NCBI GenBank assembly: GCA_903895255.1
Contig: CAITTG010000089.1
Location: 1-40,223 of the forward strand
Length of the DNA stretch: 40,223 bases
Direction: 5' to 3'
Source: an uncultured Verrucomicrobia subdivision 3 bacterium
GTDB lineage: Bacteria; Verrucomicrobiota; Verrucomicrobiia; Limisphaerales; UBA11358
Below the pieces are notes generated by a model. That model was given only the letters and a program-made list of their open reading frames with translations. It was not told the DNA's origin and made no database searches. Shown here piece by piece: positions 26,671 through 36,420 of the stretch. Position 1 is the stretch's first letter, and each line of letters begins with the position of its first letter. The position numbers were made by a program, and so were the translations under genes.

Positions 26671-27693
26671 ATGCCCGACTCCGTCGCCCCCATTTATCGC
26701 GGCCGGAAATCCCGGTTCGAGATTGATTCCTGCGCCCCCCAGTCCGCCGCGGTGCGCGGCGGCAAAATCCAGCTGCATGCGCTGTCAAAAGGCCATTATC
26801 CCGGCGTGGTTCTGCATCCCGACCAGTTGCCCGGCATCGCCAGCATCGGCTTTTGGAACGGCGTTGGCACGCAGGATTGGGGCCTGGAAGCGCACCGGAA
26901 CGAGGGCTTGGAAATCTGCTTTCTCGAAACGGGATCCATGGCTTTTTCCGTTGAGGCGAAGAATTTTGAACTTTCCTCCGGTCATTTCACCATCACGCGC
27001 CCCTGGCAGCTCCACAAGCTGGGCGCCCCCAATATCGGGCCCGGCAAACTGCACTGGCTGATCCTGGATGTCCGGGTGCGCCGCCCCAACCAGGACTGGC
27101 GCTGGCCCCGGTGGGTGACCCTGACGGCGGACGACAAGGCCGAGCTGACGCGCAAGCTGCGTCACAACGAAAATGCCGTCTGGCAATCGTCGCCCGAGAT
27201 CGCCACCGCCTTTCGCAACCTGTCCCAGGGCGTCTTGAACTGGCCGCAACCGCACACGGAATCGCGAATGCTCGTCTGGCTCAATCTGCTGCTCGCCGGC
27301 ATCCTCACCGCTCTTTCCGAGCAGGAGACGCATCAAAATCCGGAGTTAACCTCGCGGCGGCGCACCGTGGAGTTGTTTCTGCGCGATCTCGCCGCCAATG
27401 CGGCCAGCAGCAGCCAGCCCTGGACCCTCGGCAAAATGGCGGAGCACTGCGGAATGGGGATCACCGCCTTTTCCAAATACAGCCGCGAACTCGTGAACAA
27501 CGGCCCGATGGAATATCTGAACCACTGCCGACTCGATCATGCGGCCCGCCAACTCCGGCAGGCCCCCGGTCGGCCGGTTACAGAAATCGCCTTCCAGCAT
27601 GGCTTCAATTCCAGCCAGTATTTCGCCACCGTCTTCCGCCAGCGCTTTCAGCAAAGCCCCGGGGTATGGCGCAAAGCCCGCGCCAGCAGATAA
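26671..27693 (+). CDS. AraC-family transcriptional regulator
   Basis: This protein of 340 residues has an N-terminal cupin-like half (ICFLETGSMAFSVEAKNFELSSGHFTITRPWQ) and a C-terminal AraC DNA-binding half with LGKMAEHCGMGITAFSKYSREL, VTEIAFQHGFNSSQYFATVF and RQRFQQSPGVW. It is divergent from the nine-gene operon starting at 26595 and probably regulates it. Its stop lies 8 bases from the convergent DprA stop. Its second half is not closely similar by eye to the other AraC protein in the window, so the two operons may respond to different signals. Confidence 0.9.
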   Translation: MPDSVAPIYRGRKSRFEIDSCAPQSAAVRGGKIQLHALSKGHYPGVVLHPDQLPGIASIGFWNGVGTQDWGLEAHRNEGLEICFLETGSMAFSVEAKNFELSSGHFTITRPWQLHKLGAPNIGPGKLHWLILDVRVRRPNQDWRWPRWVTLTADDKAELTRKLRHNENAVWQSSPEIATAFRNLSQGVLNWPQPHTESRMLVWLNLLLAGILTALSEQETHQNPELTSRRRTVELFLRDLAANAASSSQPWTLGKMAEHCGMGITAFSKYSRELVNNGPMEYLNHCRLDHAARQLRQAPGRPVTEIAFQHGFNSSQYFATVFRQRFQQSPGVWRKARASR

Positions 27694-27701
27694 AAACCCC
27701 T

Positions 27702-28817
27702 TCACTCCCCGCCCCTGCCCTTCACAAACAATTTGCCGGGCAGTTGGCGGATCAACCGTTTCATTTCCAACCCCAGCAGCGACACGGAAACCGCCGAGGC
27801 CGGCAAACCGCTGCGGCGGATGATTTCATCGATCGCGCTTTCCTCCGCGGAGAGCGTGTCGTAAACCGCCTGCTCGTTGGCCGATAATTCCAGGGCGGGC
27901 AGCACGCCGGTTTCATTCATTGTGGGCGGGCGGTTGCTCGCCGGAAACAAATACTCAAACTCGCTTAGAATATCCTCCGCCCCCTCGCACAATTTCGCGC
28001 CTTTCTTGATCAAGTCATGGCAACCCTTGCTGCGCGGCGAGTCAATCCGCCCCGGCACCGCAAACACCTGCCGCCCGTATTCCGTCGCGAAATTTGCCGT
28101 GATCAGCGCACCGCTGCTCAGGTTCGCCTCCACCACCACGGTGCCCAGTGTCATCCCGGCCACGATCCGGTTGCGAATGGGAAAGCTCTGCTTGTCCGCA
28201 GGACGGTTGAAGGGAAATTGCGTGATCACCGCCCCATTGGCCGCAATGCGCTCAAACAAGTCGGCGTTCTCGGACGGAAACACCAGGTTAATCCCCGTGC
28301 CCAGGACCGCAATGGTCCGGCCCTTGGCCGTCAATGCCCCTTGGTGCGCTGAAGTGTCCACGCCGCGCGCCCCGCCACTAACCACCGTCACGCCGAGATA
28401 AGCCAGTTGATACGCCAGCTTGCGCGCCGTCTCAATGCCATAATGCGTCGTCATCCGCGAACCCACCAGGGCCACGGCGTTTTTATCCTTCGCCGCTAAA
28501 GCTCCTTTGACATACAATACCAGCGGTGGATCGTAAATCTCCCGCAATGAGGCCGGGTACAGCTCGTCGCTTTGCGTAAGCACATGCACGCCAAAGTCCT
28601 TAATGCGCTGCAATTCCCCGGGCAGATCAATGTTCTTCTCCCAGTCATGAATGGCCCGCGCCGTGTCCACGCCCACGTTGCGCACGCGCAAAAGTTCCGC
28701 CTCGGAGGCGCCCAGCACTCGCGGGGCCTCGCCAAAATGTTCCAGCAGCGAACGGGCCCGCATCGGCCCGACCCCCTCGATCATGTTCAATGCAATCAAT
28801 GCCTCGGTTGCTGTCAT
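27702..28817 (-). CDS. dprA: DNA-processing protein DprA
   Basis: This protein of 371 residues is DprA/Smf, which loads RecA on incoming single-stranded DNA in transformation. It has an N-terminal helix-hairpin-helix part (MIEGVGPMRARSLLEHFG), the Rossmann DprA core (VALVGSRMTTHYG, VVSGGARGVDTSAHQGAL, TIAVLGTGINLVFPSEN, SFPIRNRIVAGMT, VVEANLSSGALITANFA) and a C-terminal winged-helix (DEIIRRSGLPASAVSVSLLGLEMKRLI). The start at 28817 is 4 bases past the DUF2207 stop; upstream starts fall inside that gene. Confidence 0.95.
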   Translation of the reverse strand: MTATEALIALNMIEGVGPMRARSLLEHFGEAPRVLGASEAELLRVRNVGVDTARAIHDWEKNIDLPGELQRIKDFGVHVLTQSDELYPASLREIYDPPLVLYVKGALAAKDKNAVALVGSRMTTHYGIETARKLAYQLAYLGVTVVSGGARGVDTSAHQGALTAKGRTIAVLGTGINLVFPSENADLFERIAANGAVITQFPFNRPADKQSFPIRNRIVAGMTLGTVVVEANLSSGALITANFATEYGRQVFAVPGRIDSPRSKGCHDLIKKGAKLCEGAEDILSEFEYLFPASNRPPTMNETGVLPALELSANEQAVYDTLSAEESAIDEIIRRSGLPASAVSVSLLGLEMKRLIRQLPGKLFVKGRGGE

Positions 28818-28821
28818 AAAA

Positions 28822-30753
28822 TCACCATCCGCCGCCCCCGCCCCCGCCACCACCACCGCCGGATGAACCTCCCGCCCCGCCACCCGATCCGGGCGCGGTG
28901 GCAGCCGAGGCAATCGCTCCCGCGAACGCCCCGCCCAGCGAGGCGGTAAAAACCGCCGGACCCAAATGATTCCAGCCCGGCCCCTCATACCAATCCGGCG
29001 CATAACCCGTCCCGCCTGGGCGGGCTGCGGCCAGCAGCCCGGCAAATCCCTCCGACCACTTCCCCTCCACCCCCAGTGCCAGGGCGTAAGGCAGATATTT
29101 CTCAAATAATGCCGGCGGGCTCGCCGATGGCGGTTGGAGGTTCAGCCGCTCAGGCTCCGGCATCGCCAAGTAGACTTTGAATCCCTCCAACTGGTCCATC
29201 AACCGCCGTCCCTCGAGCGTGCGGGTTTTGAAACGAAAATAAAAAGCCAGGTTAATCGCAATGGCGGCCACCATCAGCCCGGCCTGCCACCATGAGGTAA
29301 GCTGGCATAATTGCCACGCGCCAAAAAACCAGAACAACGCGAAAAACGCGCCAAAAAGCCGGTTCGCCCGCAATAAAAAGCCGGTCCCCACTGTCCATAT
29401 GGTCAACCACACCAGCGCAAAAATCGCCGGGTGCAGGCGTGGCACATCCTGCAACGGCAGCCCGACTGCCAGGCCACTCCCCATCATCCCCGGCAGGCAC
29501 CAGCGCCAGTGGTTCACAAACCACGCGCCTTGCTGGGTCCGCCGCAACCCCCGCTTGAGCTGCTTGCGGGCGGCCTGAATCGTCGCGGCATTTTCTGAGG
29601 TCAACTTGAGCGTCCGGCCCTTGCCGAAGAGATCGCGCAGCAGAAGGGTTTCCTCGTCCGCCAGGGCCGGCAATTTCGGTAAGTCCGCCGGCGGGACCCT
29701 CAGGGGAATCAGCGTGTAAATCCGCTGGCGCAATCGATGCTTTTCCTCGTCGATGCGAATCCGTCCTTTCACTGCCAGACTCAGCACCGCCGCGGCAAAC
29801 GCGCGGTTGTCAAAACCCATCCGCCACAGATGCCGCGCTGCCGCCGGGGACAGGTGCTCCGGCGGTTCGGAACGTGGAATGATCGGCCCCGCTTTCGGTT
29901 CCCGGCCCAAAACCATCGCGACCGCCGAATAATAAACCAGCACCAGCAACAAAATCCCCGCTCCAAAACCCAGCCCCGGATTGTCCGCCAGCAGGGCCAG
30001 CCATTTGCCCGTCGGCAAGGGTGACGTCACAAACCCCCTTGGCCAGTCCACCACAATCGTCAGCCCACTCGCGGCTGGCAGCGGTCGTGTGGTGGTGAAA
30101 TGCGCCGTGTTGGTATCATTAAAAGCGGTAAAATCACGCCCGCGCTCTCCAGTTGCCCCGGTGTAGGCCGTGAGAATGGTGGCCGTGGCACCGGCGGGCA
30201 GCGTCACCGTTGCCGTCACGGCGTCGATGGGAAACGCCCAGCCATTGCCGGTGACATTCCAGTACAATTCATCGTGATCGGATAAATAACCAATTTGCCG
30301 GTCCGTGGTGTAGCTCAACTCATAGGTGTGCAGTCCTTGGGCAACATAAGCGGACGGCGACCCCATGTAAACCCGCACCCCGTTGGCCCGGCCCTCCAAA
30401 CGGTATTCCTCCGGCTGGCCATCGCGCCGGACACTTTGCACCTGAAAACTGGTCCGGTAGCGCAGGCCGTAAAACGTCTCGTAAAGCTCGGGGAAATCCC
30501 GGTAAATACCATGGTGAATAGATTGCCCAAGGGCATTCACCTGGATGGTTTCCACCACCGCCAGCGTGCCATTGGTTTGGACCTCCATCCGGCTGTCGAA
30601 ATGCGTGATGCGCTCCGCATCCGCCCGCGCCAGAAACGCCGACACGACCCAGCCCAGGCACCCCAGCCATAACCGCCATGAAAATCCCATCCACATGAGT
30701 GGCACGAGCATACAAACCGGACAAATCCCCCGTCCATTACAATTCTCGCCCAT
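28822..30753 (-). CDS. DUF2207 membrane protein with glycine-rich tail
   Basis: This protein of 643 residues has a hydrophobic N-terminus and the DUF2207 outer domain (ITHFDSRMEVQTNGTLAVVETIQV, GIYRDFPE, DELYWNVTGNGWAFPID). It continues with a transmembrane helix (GFGAGILLLVLVYYSAVAMVLG), a cytoplasmic segment, further helices near 400-480, and a C-terminus of the SGGGGGG type ending in W, typical of the family. Function is unknown. A GAGGGAAGGGG box precedes the start at 30753, though internal methionines at residues 15, 20 and 22 are possible. It probably shares a transcript with dprA. Confidence 0.87.
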   Translation of the reverse strand: MGENCNGRGICPVCMLVPLMWMGFSWRLWLGCLGWVVSAFLARADAERITHFDSRMEVQTNGTLAVVETIQVNALGQSIHHGIYRDFPELYETFYGLRYRTSFQVQSVRRDGQPEEYRLEGRANGVRVYMGSPSAYVAQGLHTYELSYTTDRQIGYLSDHDELYWNVTGNGWAFPIDAVTATVTLPAGATATILTAYTGATGERGRDFTAFNDTNTAHFTTTRPLPAASGLTIVVDWPRGFVTSPLPTGKWLALLADNPGLGFGAGILLLVLVYYSAVAMVLGREPKAGPIIPRSEPPEHLSPAAARHLWRMGFDNRAFAAAVLSLAVKGRIRIDEEKHRLRQRIYTLIPLRVPPADLPKLPALADEETLLLRDLFGKGRTLKLTSENAATIQAARKQLKRGLRRTQQGAWFVNHWRWCLPGMMGSGLAVGLPLQDVPRLHPAIFALVWLTIWTVGTGFLLRANRLFGAFFALFWFFGAWQLCQLTSWWQAGLMVAAIAINLAFYFRFKTRTLEGRRLMDQLEGFKVYLAMPEPERLNLQPPSASPPALFEKYLPYALALGVEGKWSEGFAGLLAAARPGGTGYAPDWYEGPGWNHLGPAVFTASLGGAFAGAIASAATAPGSGGGAGGSSGGGGGGGGGGGW

Positions 30754-30871
30754 CCCCTTCCCTCAAACGGCACCCACTTGACTGGCTTCGGAAAAAACTT
30801 CCCATCGGCAACCACCCCCTGCGGCCATTCCCCGGGATTGCTTTTGGCCGTCATTTTGTTACATCTATGCT

Positions 30872-31717
30872 GTGCCCGATGCCAGTTTGTTGATTTTGAT
30901 ACCGGCCTACAATGAAGAGAGCCGCATTGAACCGACCCTGCGAAGCTACGCAGAGTACTTCGCCGCCCATTACGCCGGCAACTGCCGGATCGTAGTCGTC
31001 CTCAATGGCTGCCGCGACAACACTCTCGGCGTGGTCCAGCGGGTGGCCCGGGATTTTCCCAACATCAGTTTCCTGGATTTCAAGGCTCCCATCGGCAAGG
31101 GCGGCGCGCTGATTGAAGGCCTCAAACTCGCCGCCTATGGCGATTACATTGGCTACGTGGATGCCGATGGCGCCACGCCCCCGGCCTCGCTGCTCACCCT
31201 CGTCCGCCGGATGGGCGAGGCGGACTGCGTGGTCGGCTCTCGCTGGCTGCCCGGCGCCGTACTGCTTCAGAGCCAGACCAAACTGCGCCGGTTTATCAGC
31301 CGCGGGTTTCATTCCATCGTGGAAGTCCTGTTCTGGATGCATATTGCCGACACCCAGTGCCCCTGCAAACTCCTCAAACGCGAGGCCGTGGAGAAAATCC
31401 ACGATTCCCTCCGCATTGCCGACCTCGCCTTTGACGTCAATTTGCTCGTTTCCCTCAAGCGGGCGGGCCTGACCGTGCTGGAAGTGCCCATTGAATGGCG
31501 CGACATGGTGGGGTCCAAGGTGACCTCCTCGCTTTTCCGCTCCGCCCTGACCATGCTGCTCTCAGTGGTGCGGCTGCGGCTGATTTATTCGCCGTTTTAT
31601 AAATGGCTGCGTCCGCTGCGTCCGCTCGAGGCTTGGATTTACACCTCCCTCCTGCGCCAACCTCAGCCCCTGCCCGGCCCGGAGAACCCGCCGCCACCCG
31701 AATCCAAAAAACCGTAA
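30872..31717 (+). CDS. GT2 glycosyltransferase, dolichyl-phosphate-sugar synthase-like
   Basis: This protein of 281 residues is a GT-A fold family 2 enzyme. Features are LLILIPAYNEESRIEPTL, VVVLNGCRDNT, GKGGALIEGLKLA, YVDADGATPP (DxD-type metal site), VVGSRWLPGA and CPCKLLKREAV. It resembles polyprenyl-phosphate glucosyl or mannosyl transferases such as ALG5/DPM1. It begins with GTG; the ATG at 30867 is in another frame that stops after a few codons. It is convergent with the flippase gene, 18 bases apart, and both could act in surface polysaccharide assembly (inference). Confidence 0.88.
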   Translation: MPDASLLILIPAYNEESRIEPTLRSYAEYFAAHYAGNCRIVVVLNGCRDNTLGVVQRVARDFPNISFLDFKAPIGKGGALIEGLKLAAYGDYIGYVDADGATPPASLLTLVRRMGEADCVVGSRWLPGAVLLQSQTKLRRFISRGFHSIVEVLFWMHIADTQCPCKLLKREAVEKIHDSLRIADLAFDVNLLVSLKRAGLTVLEVPIEWRDMVGSKVTSSLFRSALTMLLSVVRLRLIYSPFYKWLRPLRPLEAWIYTSLLRQPQPLPGPENPPPPESKKP

Positions 31718-31735
31718 CCCCGCCCTGCCCTTCCT

Positions 31736-33022
31736 TCAGACTTTAGAGTTGGGAGCTTGGACTTTAGACTTCCCATCCCGCCAGGCAAACCACACACAGA
31801 CCACTAGTAGCAGCAGATTGAACCCGCCCAGCAGTTGCAATACCATGGTGGGACTCGTGTGCCACCGGGACAGCGCCAATCCATAACCGACCGCCACCAC
31901 CATCAACGCCGGCACCACGCGGAACCGCGAGCGGGCCAGCAAATCATTCACCAGCAGATTGCCCAGGGCCAGCGGGATCATCGCCCCGGCATACCAGGGC
32001 AGCACGGCCAAAATATCCGACCGGTACCCGGCGGGAAAAATCAGCACCAGCCAGGGACCCAGCAGCCATAACCCCAAGAGGCCCAGCCCGGCCAGCGTGC
32101 CCGTGATCAGCAGCGACACCCCGAGCAAACCGCTTTTTTCCGCTTTCGCATGGCTGTGCACCAGCTTGGGAAACAACACCCCGGCCAGGGGCAACACCAG
32201 CCACAGCAACGCGCGCGACAGCGTGCCCGCCGCGCCATACGGTGCCGTGCGCTCCGCCCCGAAATAAGCATTCACAAAGGCGGTGTCCGCGCAGAATAAA
32301 AATTGCGTGGCCCCAAAACCCAGCATCAGCGGCAGCACCTGCCCGCGAAGAATCGCATGGTCAAAGGGTGCCGCCACCGCGCCCCATAATGGCCGCGTCT
32401 GCCAAGCCCCCAAACCGCACGCCAGCAACAGCCCGGCAGCGACCGCAACCATGATGCCCGTGGCCTGCCCGTGCCACGCGAAGACAATCAGCACCGCCGC
32501 GCCAATGCGCCCCGCGCCATTCAAGATGGAACACCACCCCAGCCACAGAAACGTTTGCTGGCCCTGCAACAGCCCGGCAAACACCGGCCAGGCCAGCGAT
32601 AACAAAATCACCACCAGCATCCCTGGCAGCGCCGCCGGGTTGACCAGATGCCAGTTGCGCCCAATCGCCCCGTGCAGGCTCTCCACCACCAGCGTGCCCA
32701 GCGCCCACGCCACCAGCATCGCCACCGCCGTCCACCGGAGCAACCCCGCCAGTTGTGCCTCGCGCCCGGTGGCCAGCGCCTGCGCCGTCTGCTGGGTAAA
32801 GACCATTTGCAACGGCATGGTGGGGATGAGATTGACCACCGCGAAGAGCGTGATCAACGTGCCGTATTCCGAGGCGGGAATCGCCCGCGAGAGCAAATGC
32901 ACCGACCACATCAGCATGCCCCCGATGACCGTGGCCAACATCATCCAGCCGCTCTGCCGGAAAAACGTGGCCCGGTGGGCCACCCGGCTGGCCGCCGCGC
33001 TGGCGGGGGTGGGCGCGCTCAT
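31736..33022 (-). CDS. polysaccharide-type flippase (MATE/Wzx-like membrane protein)
   Basis: This protein of 428 residues has about 12-14 hydrophobic helices, starting near residue 25 (GWMMLATVIGGMLMWSVHLL) with SEYGTLITLFAVVNLIP, the classic Wzx/lipid-flippase opening. GRIGAAVLIVFAW and FGATQFLFCADTAFVNAYFG follow the same family pattern. Members move lipid-linked sugars across the inner membrane. It is 4 bases overlapped with the M20 peptidase stop at 33019-33022. Other members of the MATE-like clan cannot be excluded. Confidence 0.8.
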   Translation of the reverse strand: MSAPTPASAAASRVAHRATFFRQSGWMMLATVIGGMLMWSVHLLSRAIPASEYGTLITLFAVVNLIPTMPLQMVFTQQTAQALATGREAQLAGLLRWTAVAMLVAWALGTLVVESLHGAIGRNWHLVNPAALPGMLVVILLSLAWPVFAGLLQGQQTFLWLGWCSILNGAGRIGAAVLIVFAWHGQATGIMVAVAAGLLLACGLGAWQTRPLWGAVAAPFDHAILRGQVLPLMLGFGATQFLFCADTAFVNAYFGAERTAPYGAAGTLSRALLWLVLPLAGVLFPKLVHSHAKAEKSGLLGVSLLITGTLAGLGLLGLWLLGPWLVLIFPAGYRSDILAVLPWYAGAMIPLALGNLLVNDLLARSRFRVVPALMVVAVGYGLALSRWHTSPTMVLQLLGGFNLLLLVVCVWFAWRDGKSKVQAPNSKV

Positions 33023-34146
33023 GGCAGGGTGCGCAGAAAACGCAGTAACAAATTTTTACCGCGCTCCAGTTCCGCCAGGGAAATCCATTCCTCCGCCGTG
33101 TGCGCCTGGGCGATGTTGCCCGGGCCAAAGACCACACTGGGAATGCCCCCGGCGGCCAGCACCGCGGCATCACAAAAATAATGCACTCCCACGGTTTTCC
33201 GCTGGCCCAGCGAGACCAGAAATTGCTTCACCAGCGGCCGCGCCGGGTCCGTCTCCAGTGCCACGGCCGGGGCGATTTTGGCCGCGGCGAACGTGGCGGC
33301 CCAGCCTTTGGCCCGCAAACCAGCCATAATTTCCCGCCGCACGCCCACCGGGGTTTCGCCCGGCAACAGCCGGCGGTCCACGGCGATCACGCACTGGTCC
33401 GGCACGATGTTCGGCTGCGTGCCGCCGGAAATTTTGCCCACATTCACCGTGGCACTGCCCAGCAGGGGATGCTTGCGCCGCGCCAGTTGTGCCGCGTAAT
33501 CGGTCTCCAGCCAGGCAACAATCCGCGCCATGGCATGGACAGCGTTGCGGCCGAGACCGGGCGTGGCCCCGTGCGCCGCGCGGCCCCGGGTGGTCAGCTC
33601 CAGCCACAGGCTGCCCTTGTGCGCCGTGACCACTTCCAGCCGGGTGGGCTCGCCCACAATCGCCAGGTCCGCTTTAAATCCCCCGGCCATCAGCGCCCGG
33701 GAACCCTCCTGCGCATTCTCCTCATCGATCAGCCCGGCAAATACAATCTCCGTGGCCTGGGGCCGGCGCGGGGAGGCGGCCAGTTCGCAGAGCGCGGACA
33801 GCATCGCCGCCACGGAACCCTTGGTGTCGCACGCCCCGCGACCATAAAGCCGGCCGTTTTTGCGCTGGGGAATAAATTGCGTGCTGTCCGCCACCACCGT
33901 GTCCAGATGCGGCGCAAGCAGGATCGTCTGGCGCACCGGCCCGGCCGGACACAGGCGGGCCAGAAAATTGGCCCGGCCCGGCAGGACTTTTTGGTAATCC
34001 ACATCCAGCCCCGCGCGGGCGGCAACGGACGCGAGAAAATCCGCCACTCGCTTCTCACCGGCGTGGGGATGGCGAACGGGCAGGAAGGCGGGATTCACGC
34101 TGGGCAGCGCGATCAATTCGGCCAGAAGTTTTTCGGTGCCCGTCAT
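33019..34146 (-). CDS. M20-family metallopeptidase (ArgE/DapE/acetylornithine deacetylase-like)
   Basis: This protein of 375 residues has the M20 metal motifs: ILLAPHLDTV (His and Asp), GRGACDTKGS (bridging Asp), LIDEENAQEG (general base Glu and ligand), VGEPTR, and AHTAEEWISL near the end. The internal dimerisation domain begins near THKGSLWLELTTRG (written as TAHKGSLWLEL). Family members hydrolyse N-acyl amino acids or small peptides in the cytoplasm. Acetylornithine deacetylase or succinyl-diaminopimelate desuccinylase are the closest types, but substrate is not settled by sequence. Confidence 0.87.
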   Translation of the reverse strand: MTGTEKLLAELIALPSVNPAFLPVRHPHAGEKRVADFLASVAARAGLDVDYQKVLPGRANFLARLCPAGPVRQTILLAPHLDTVVADSTQFIPQRKNGRLYGRGACDTKGSVAAMLSALCELAASPRRPQATEIVFAGLIDEENAQEGSRALMAGGFKADLAIVGEPTRLEVVTAHKGSLWLELTTRGRAAHGATPGLGRNAVHAMARIVAWLETDYAAQLARRKHPLLGSATVNVGKISGGTQPNIVPDQCVIAVDRRLLPGETPVGVRREIMAGLRAKGWAATFAAAKIAPAVALETDPARPLVKQFLVSLGQRKTVGVHYFCDAAVLAAGGIPSVVFGPGNIAQAHTAEEWISLAELERGKNLLLRFLRTLP

Positions 34147-34186
34147 GCCCCGGCAGCATAGCCGCCGGACGGGAGCCTGTCCAGTT

Positions 34187-35476
34187 TTAGGCGGTTAAAG
34201 CCAATTTGGCCGTCACCACGACGTAATTCTTCTTCCCTTTGCGGAGCAACACATGTTTGCCGAAGAGCAGGTCATTCGTGGTCACGAGGCGTTGAAAATT
34301 AGTTTCGCGCTCGTTATTGATGTTCACGCCGCCGCCTTCGACATCCTTGCGGGCCTGGCCTTTGGAGGGGCACAAACCGGCAAGCACGAGGAGTTCCGCC
34401 AGCGGGATGCCGGACACCAGGGCGGCGGGGTCCACATTTTTGGTGGGTACTTCGCCGACGATGTCGCCGAAGGTGGCCTCGGAGATGCCGGTGAGTTCGC
34501 CGCCGAAGAGGATTTCGCTGGCCCGGATGGCCTCGGTGGTGGCGCTGGGGCCGTGCACGAGGTCGGTGACGGCGCGGGCGAGGGCTTTGTGCGCGACGCG
34601 GGCGCCGGGATTGGCGGCGTGCTGCGCTTCGAGGTCGCTGATTTCGGCCGCGGGCAGGAAGGTGAAGAATTTCAGGTAGCGGATGGCGTCCCGGTCGTCG
34701 GTGTTGATCCAGTACTGGTAGAAGCGGTAGACGCTGGTGCGCCGGGGGTCCAGCCAGATGGCGCCGGCGGCGGTTTTGCCGAACTTGGTGCCGTCGGAAT
34801 TCATGATCAACGGCAGGGTGAGGCCGTAGACGGTCTGACCCAGTTTCTTGCGGGTGAGTTCGATGCCGGCGGTGATGTTGCCCCACTGGTCGCTGCCGCC
34901 GATTTGCAGTTCGCAGCCGGTGTCGCGCCGGAGGACGTAGAAATCAAAGGCCTGGAGCAGCATGTAGCTGAACTCGGTGTAGCTGATGCCGGCCTCGCGG
35001 TCTTCCATGCGGGCGCGGACGCTTTCCTTGGCGACCATTTGGTTGACGGAAAAGTGCTTTCCAATGTCGCGGAGGAAATCGAGGAAGGTGAGGTCCTTGG
35101 TCCAGGTGGCGTTGTCGACCAGGCGGGCGGGGTTTTGGGTGGTCTCGAAATCGAGGAGCTTGGCGAGCTGCACTTTGACGCGGGCGATGTTGTGGTCGAG
35201 GACATCGGCGGTGAGCAACTGGCGTTCCTGGGTTTTGCCGCTGGGATCGCCGATGGAGCCGGTGGCGCCGCCGGCCACGGCGATGGGGTGGTGGCCGAGC
35301 AATTGGAACCGGCGCAGGGCGAGGAGCGGGACAAGGTTGCCGACGTGCAGGCTGTCGGCGGTGGGGTCGAAGCCGCAGTAGAGGGTGGTCGGGGCGGCCA
35401 GCCGCTTGGTCAATTCGACGGTGTCGGTGCAATCGGCCACGAGGCCGCGCCATTGTAATTCATCCAGGATGCTCAC
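34187..35476 (-). CDS. tyrS: tyrosyl-tRNA synthetase
   Basis: This protein of 429 residues attaches tyrosine to its tRNA. The HIGH signature is HVGN (44-47) in GFDPTADSLHVGNLVPLLAL, the KMSKS counterpart is KFGKT (about 228-232), and the tyrosine pocket shows SYTEFSYMLLQAFDF and GGSDQWGNI. The C-terminal S4-like domain covers LVLAGLCPSKGQARKDVEGGGV. It is a single complete copy with the usual length. Confidence 0.96.
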   Translation of the reverse strand: MSILDELQWRGLVADCTDTVELTKRLAAPTTLYCGFDPTADSLHVGNLVPLLALRRFQLLGHHPIAVAGGATGSIGDPSGKTQERQLLTADVLDHNIARVKVQLAKLLDFETTQNPARLVDNATWTKDLTFLDFLRDIGKHFSVNQMVAKESVRARMEDREAGISYTEFSYMLLQAFDFYVLRRDTGCELQIGGSDQWGNITAGIELTRKKLGQTVYGLTLPLIMNSDGTKFGKTAAGAIWLDPRRTSVYRFYQYWINTDDRDAIRYLKFFTFLPAAEISDLEAQHAANPGARVAHKALARAVTDLVHGPSATTEAIRASEILFGGELTGISEATFGDIVGEVPTKNVDPAALVSGIPLAELLVLAGLCPSKGQARKDVEGGGVNINNERETNFQRLVTTNDLLFGKHVLLRKGKKNYVVVTAKLALTA

Positions 35477-35871
35477 GGGGACAGGCTAAATCGGCGCGGG
35501 GGAAAAGCCAATTTCCAAAATGGGTTTCCGCCCGGGAGGTGGGGGTGGTATGAAATTCGTCAAAATTTGCCCAAAATCGTAAAAATTGAAGGGTTTTGGG
35601 AGGCGGCCGGGGCGGGAACTACGCGAAACTTGAAGATGGGTTCGCTATTCGGTTAAAGGGTTATTTGGTTAATTTGTTAAATTGTTAAATTGTTATGGGC
35701 CAGTGTTTTGCACCACGACTGCCGCCAGTAGCCCTTTGCCAGGAGGCCGATGTCAAAGAACAGACGCCACCAGTTGCGAGCAGCAGCGGGGTTCGGACGG
35801 AAGCGTCCAAACTACTCACTTAGTGTAGCATCGCCTGATGAGTTGTCAAAGGGAAATTTTGAAAATAGTTA
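35477..35871. other. intergenic region upstream of tyrS, low-complexity tract
   Basis: No gene is supported. Bases 35671-35695 hold an 8-bp AT tandem (ATTGTTAA type). Leftward reading of about 35700-35830 gives a short stretch resembling a protein tail (NWWRLFFDIGLLAKGYWRQS) that I do not recognise; it may be a decayed coding end. Promoter signals for tyrS must lie near 35477-35600 but none stands out. Confidence 0.4.
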
Positions 35872-36012
35872 GCAGGCGGAAACCCGGGCGTTTTAAGGAC
35901 GGAGGAACGACCAGACCCGAAGCGTGACGGTTTTCGTCCAGCGGGGGATTGAGTGGTTTGAGGCCGCCCAAGGCAAAGCAACCTTGTGTAAAAAGTGAGG
36001 ACTGACACCGGC
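35872..36012. repeat. 140-bp dispersed element, copy 1
   Basis: This segment is closely similar to 37563-37702, from GCAGGCGGAAACCCGGGCG through GAGGACTGACACCGGC at the right end. The two copies differ by scattered substitutions and a few small indels. The end motif GGACTGACACC recurs elsewhere in the repeat field, which suggests a remnant mobile element. No open reading frame for a transposase is seen. Confidence 0.7.
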
Positions 36013-36134
36013 ATTAATATCATAAATAATTTTTGCCGATCTTGGTCGATTTTGTCAATTACCGTTTCATTAGCTTTGCTTAGTCATTTCCTCATCATTG
36101 AACAGGGCGAAGTGTCCAAGTGGGAGCCAAGTCT

Positions 36135-36226
36135 GGCCCATGGCCAAAACCGGCAGGCAAGGCGGCGGCAAAGGATGCAGCCCAACATTGGCAGGGATGT
36201 GTGCATGGCGGCCAAGGAAACGAAGA
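36135..36226. repeat. mosaic repeat copy A (type I head)
   Basis: The sequence runs from GGCCCATGGCCAAAACCGGC through GGCAGGGATGTGTGCATGGCGG-like bases to GGAAACGAAGA. It shares the head of copies at 37117 and 39724 and is truncated before the common tail. Confidence 0.65.
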
Positions 36227-36283
36227 TGACAGTTATCGCGGCCCTACAGGCCGCAAGACCGGGGGGACAAGCCGACCCAGCCC

Positions 36284-36322
36284 GCTGGGCTGAGGAATGA
36301 CGGCCCGTTGGGCCTCAGGCGG
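36284..36322. repeat. short duplicated hairpin-bearing unit
   Basis: GCTGGGCTGAGGAATGACGG recurs with two or three differences at 36732-36772. The left edge holds CAGCCC-GCT-GGGCTG, a perfect six-base inverted repeat. Confidence 0.55.
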
Positions 36323-36420
36323 AAATGTCGGCATTGGTCGTTAGACGGCACCGTGACGGGAGGTCAGGGTGGTTCGTTGGTTAAAAAATAACTTTGAGGT
36401 GGCTGGGGGGCGGCGCGCTG

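Noticed and set aside
34253..35458. 401-codon rightward open frame opposite tyrS
   Set aside because: tyrS is complete with all signature motifs; the opposite frame is a Gly/Glu/Val-rich shadow.
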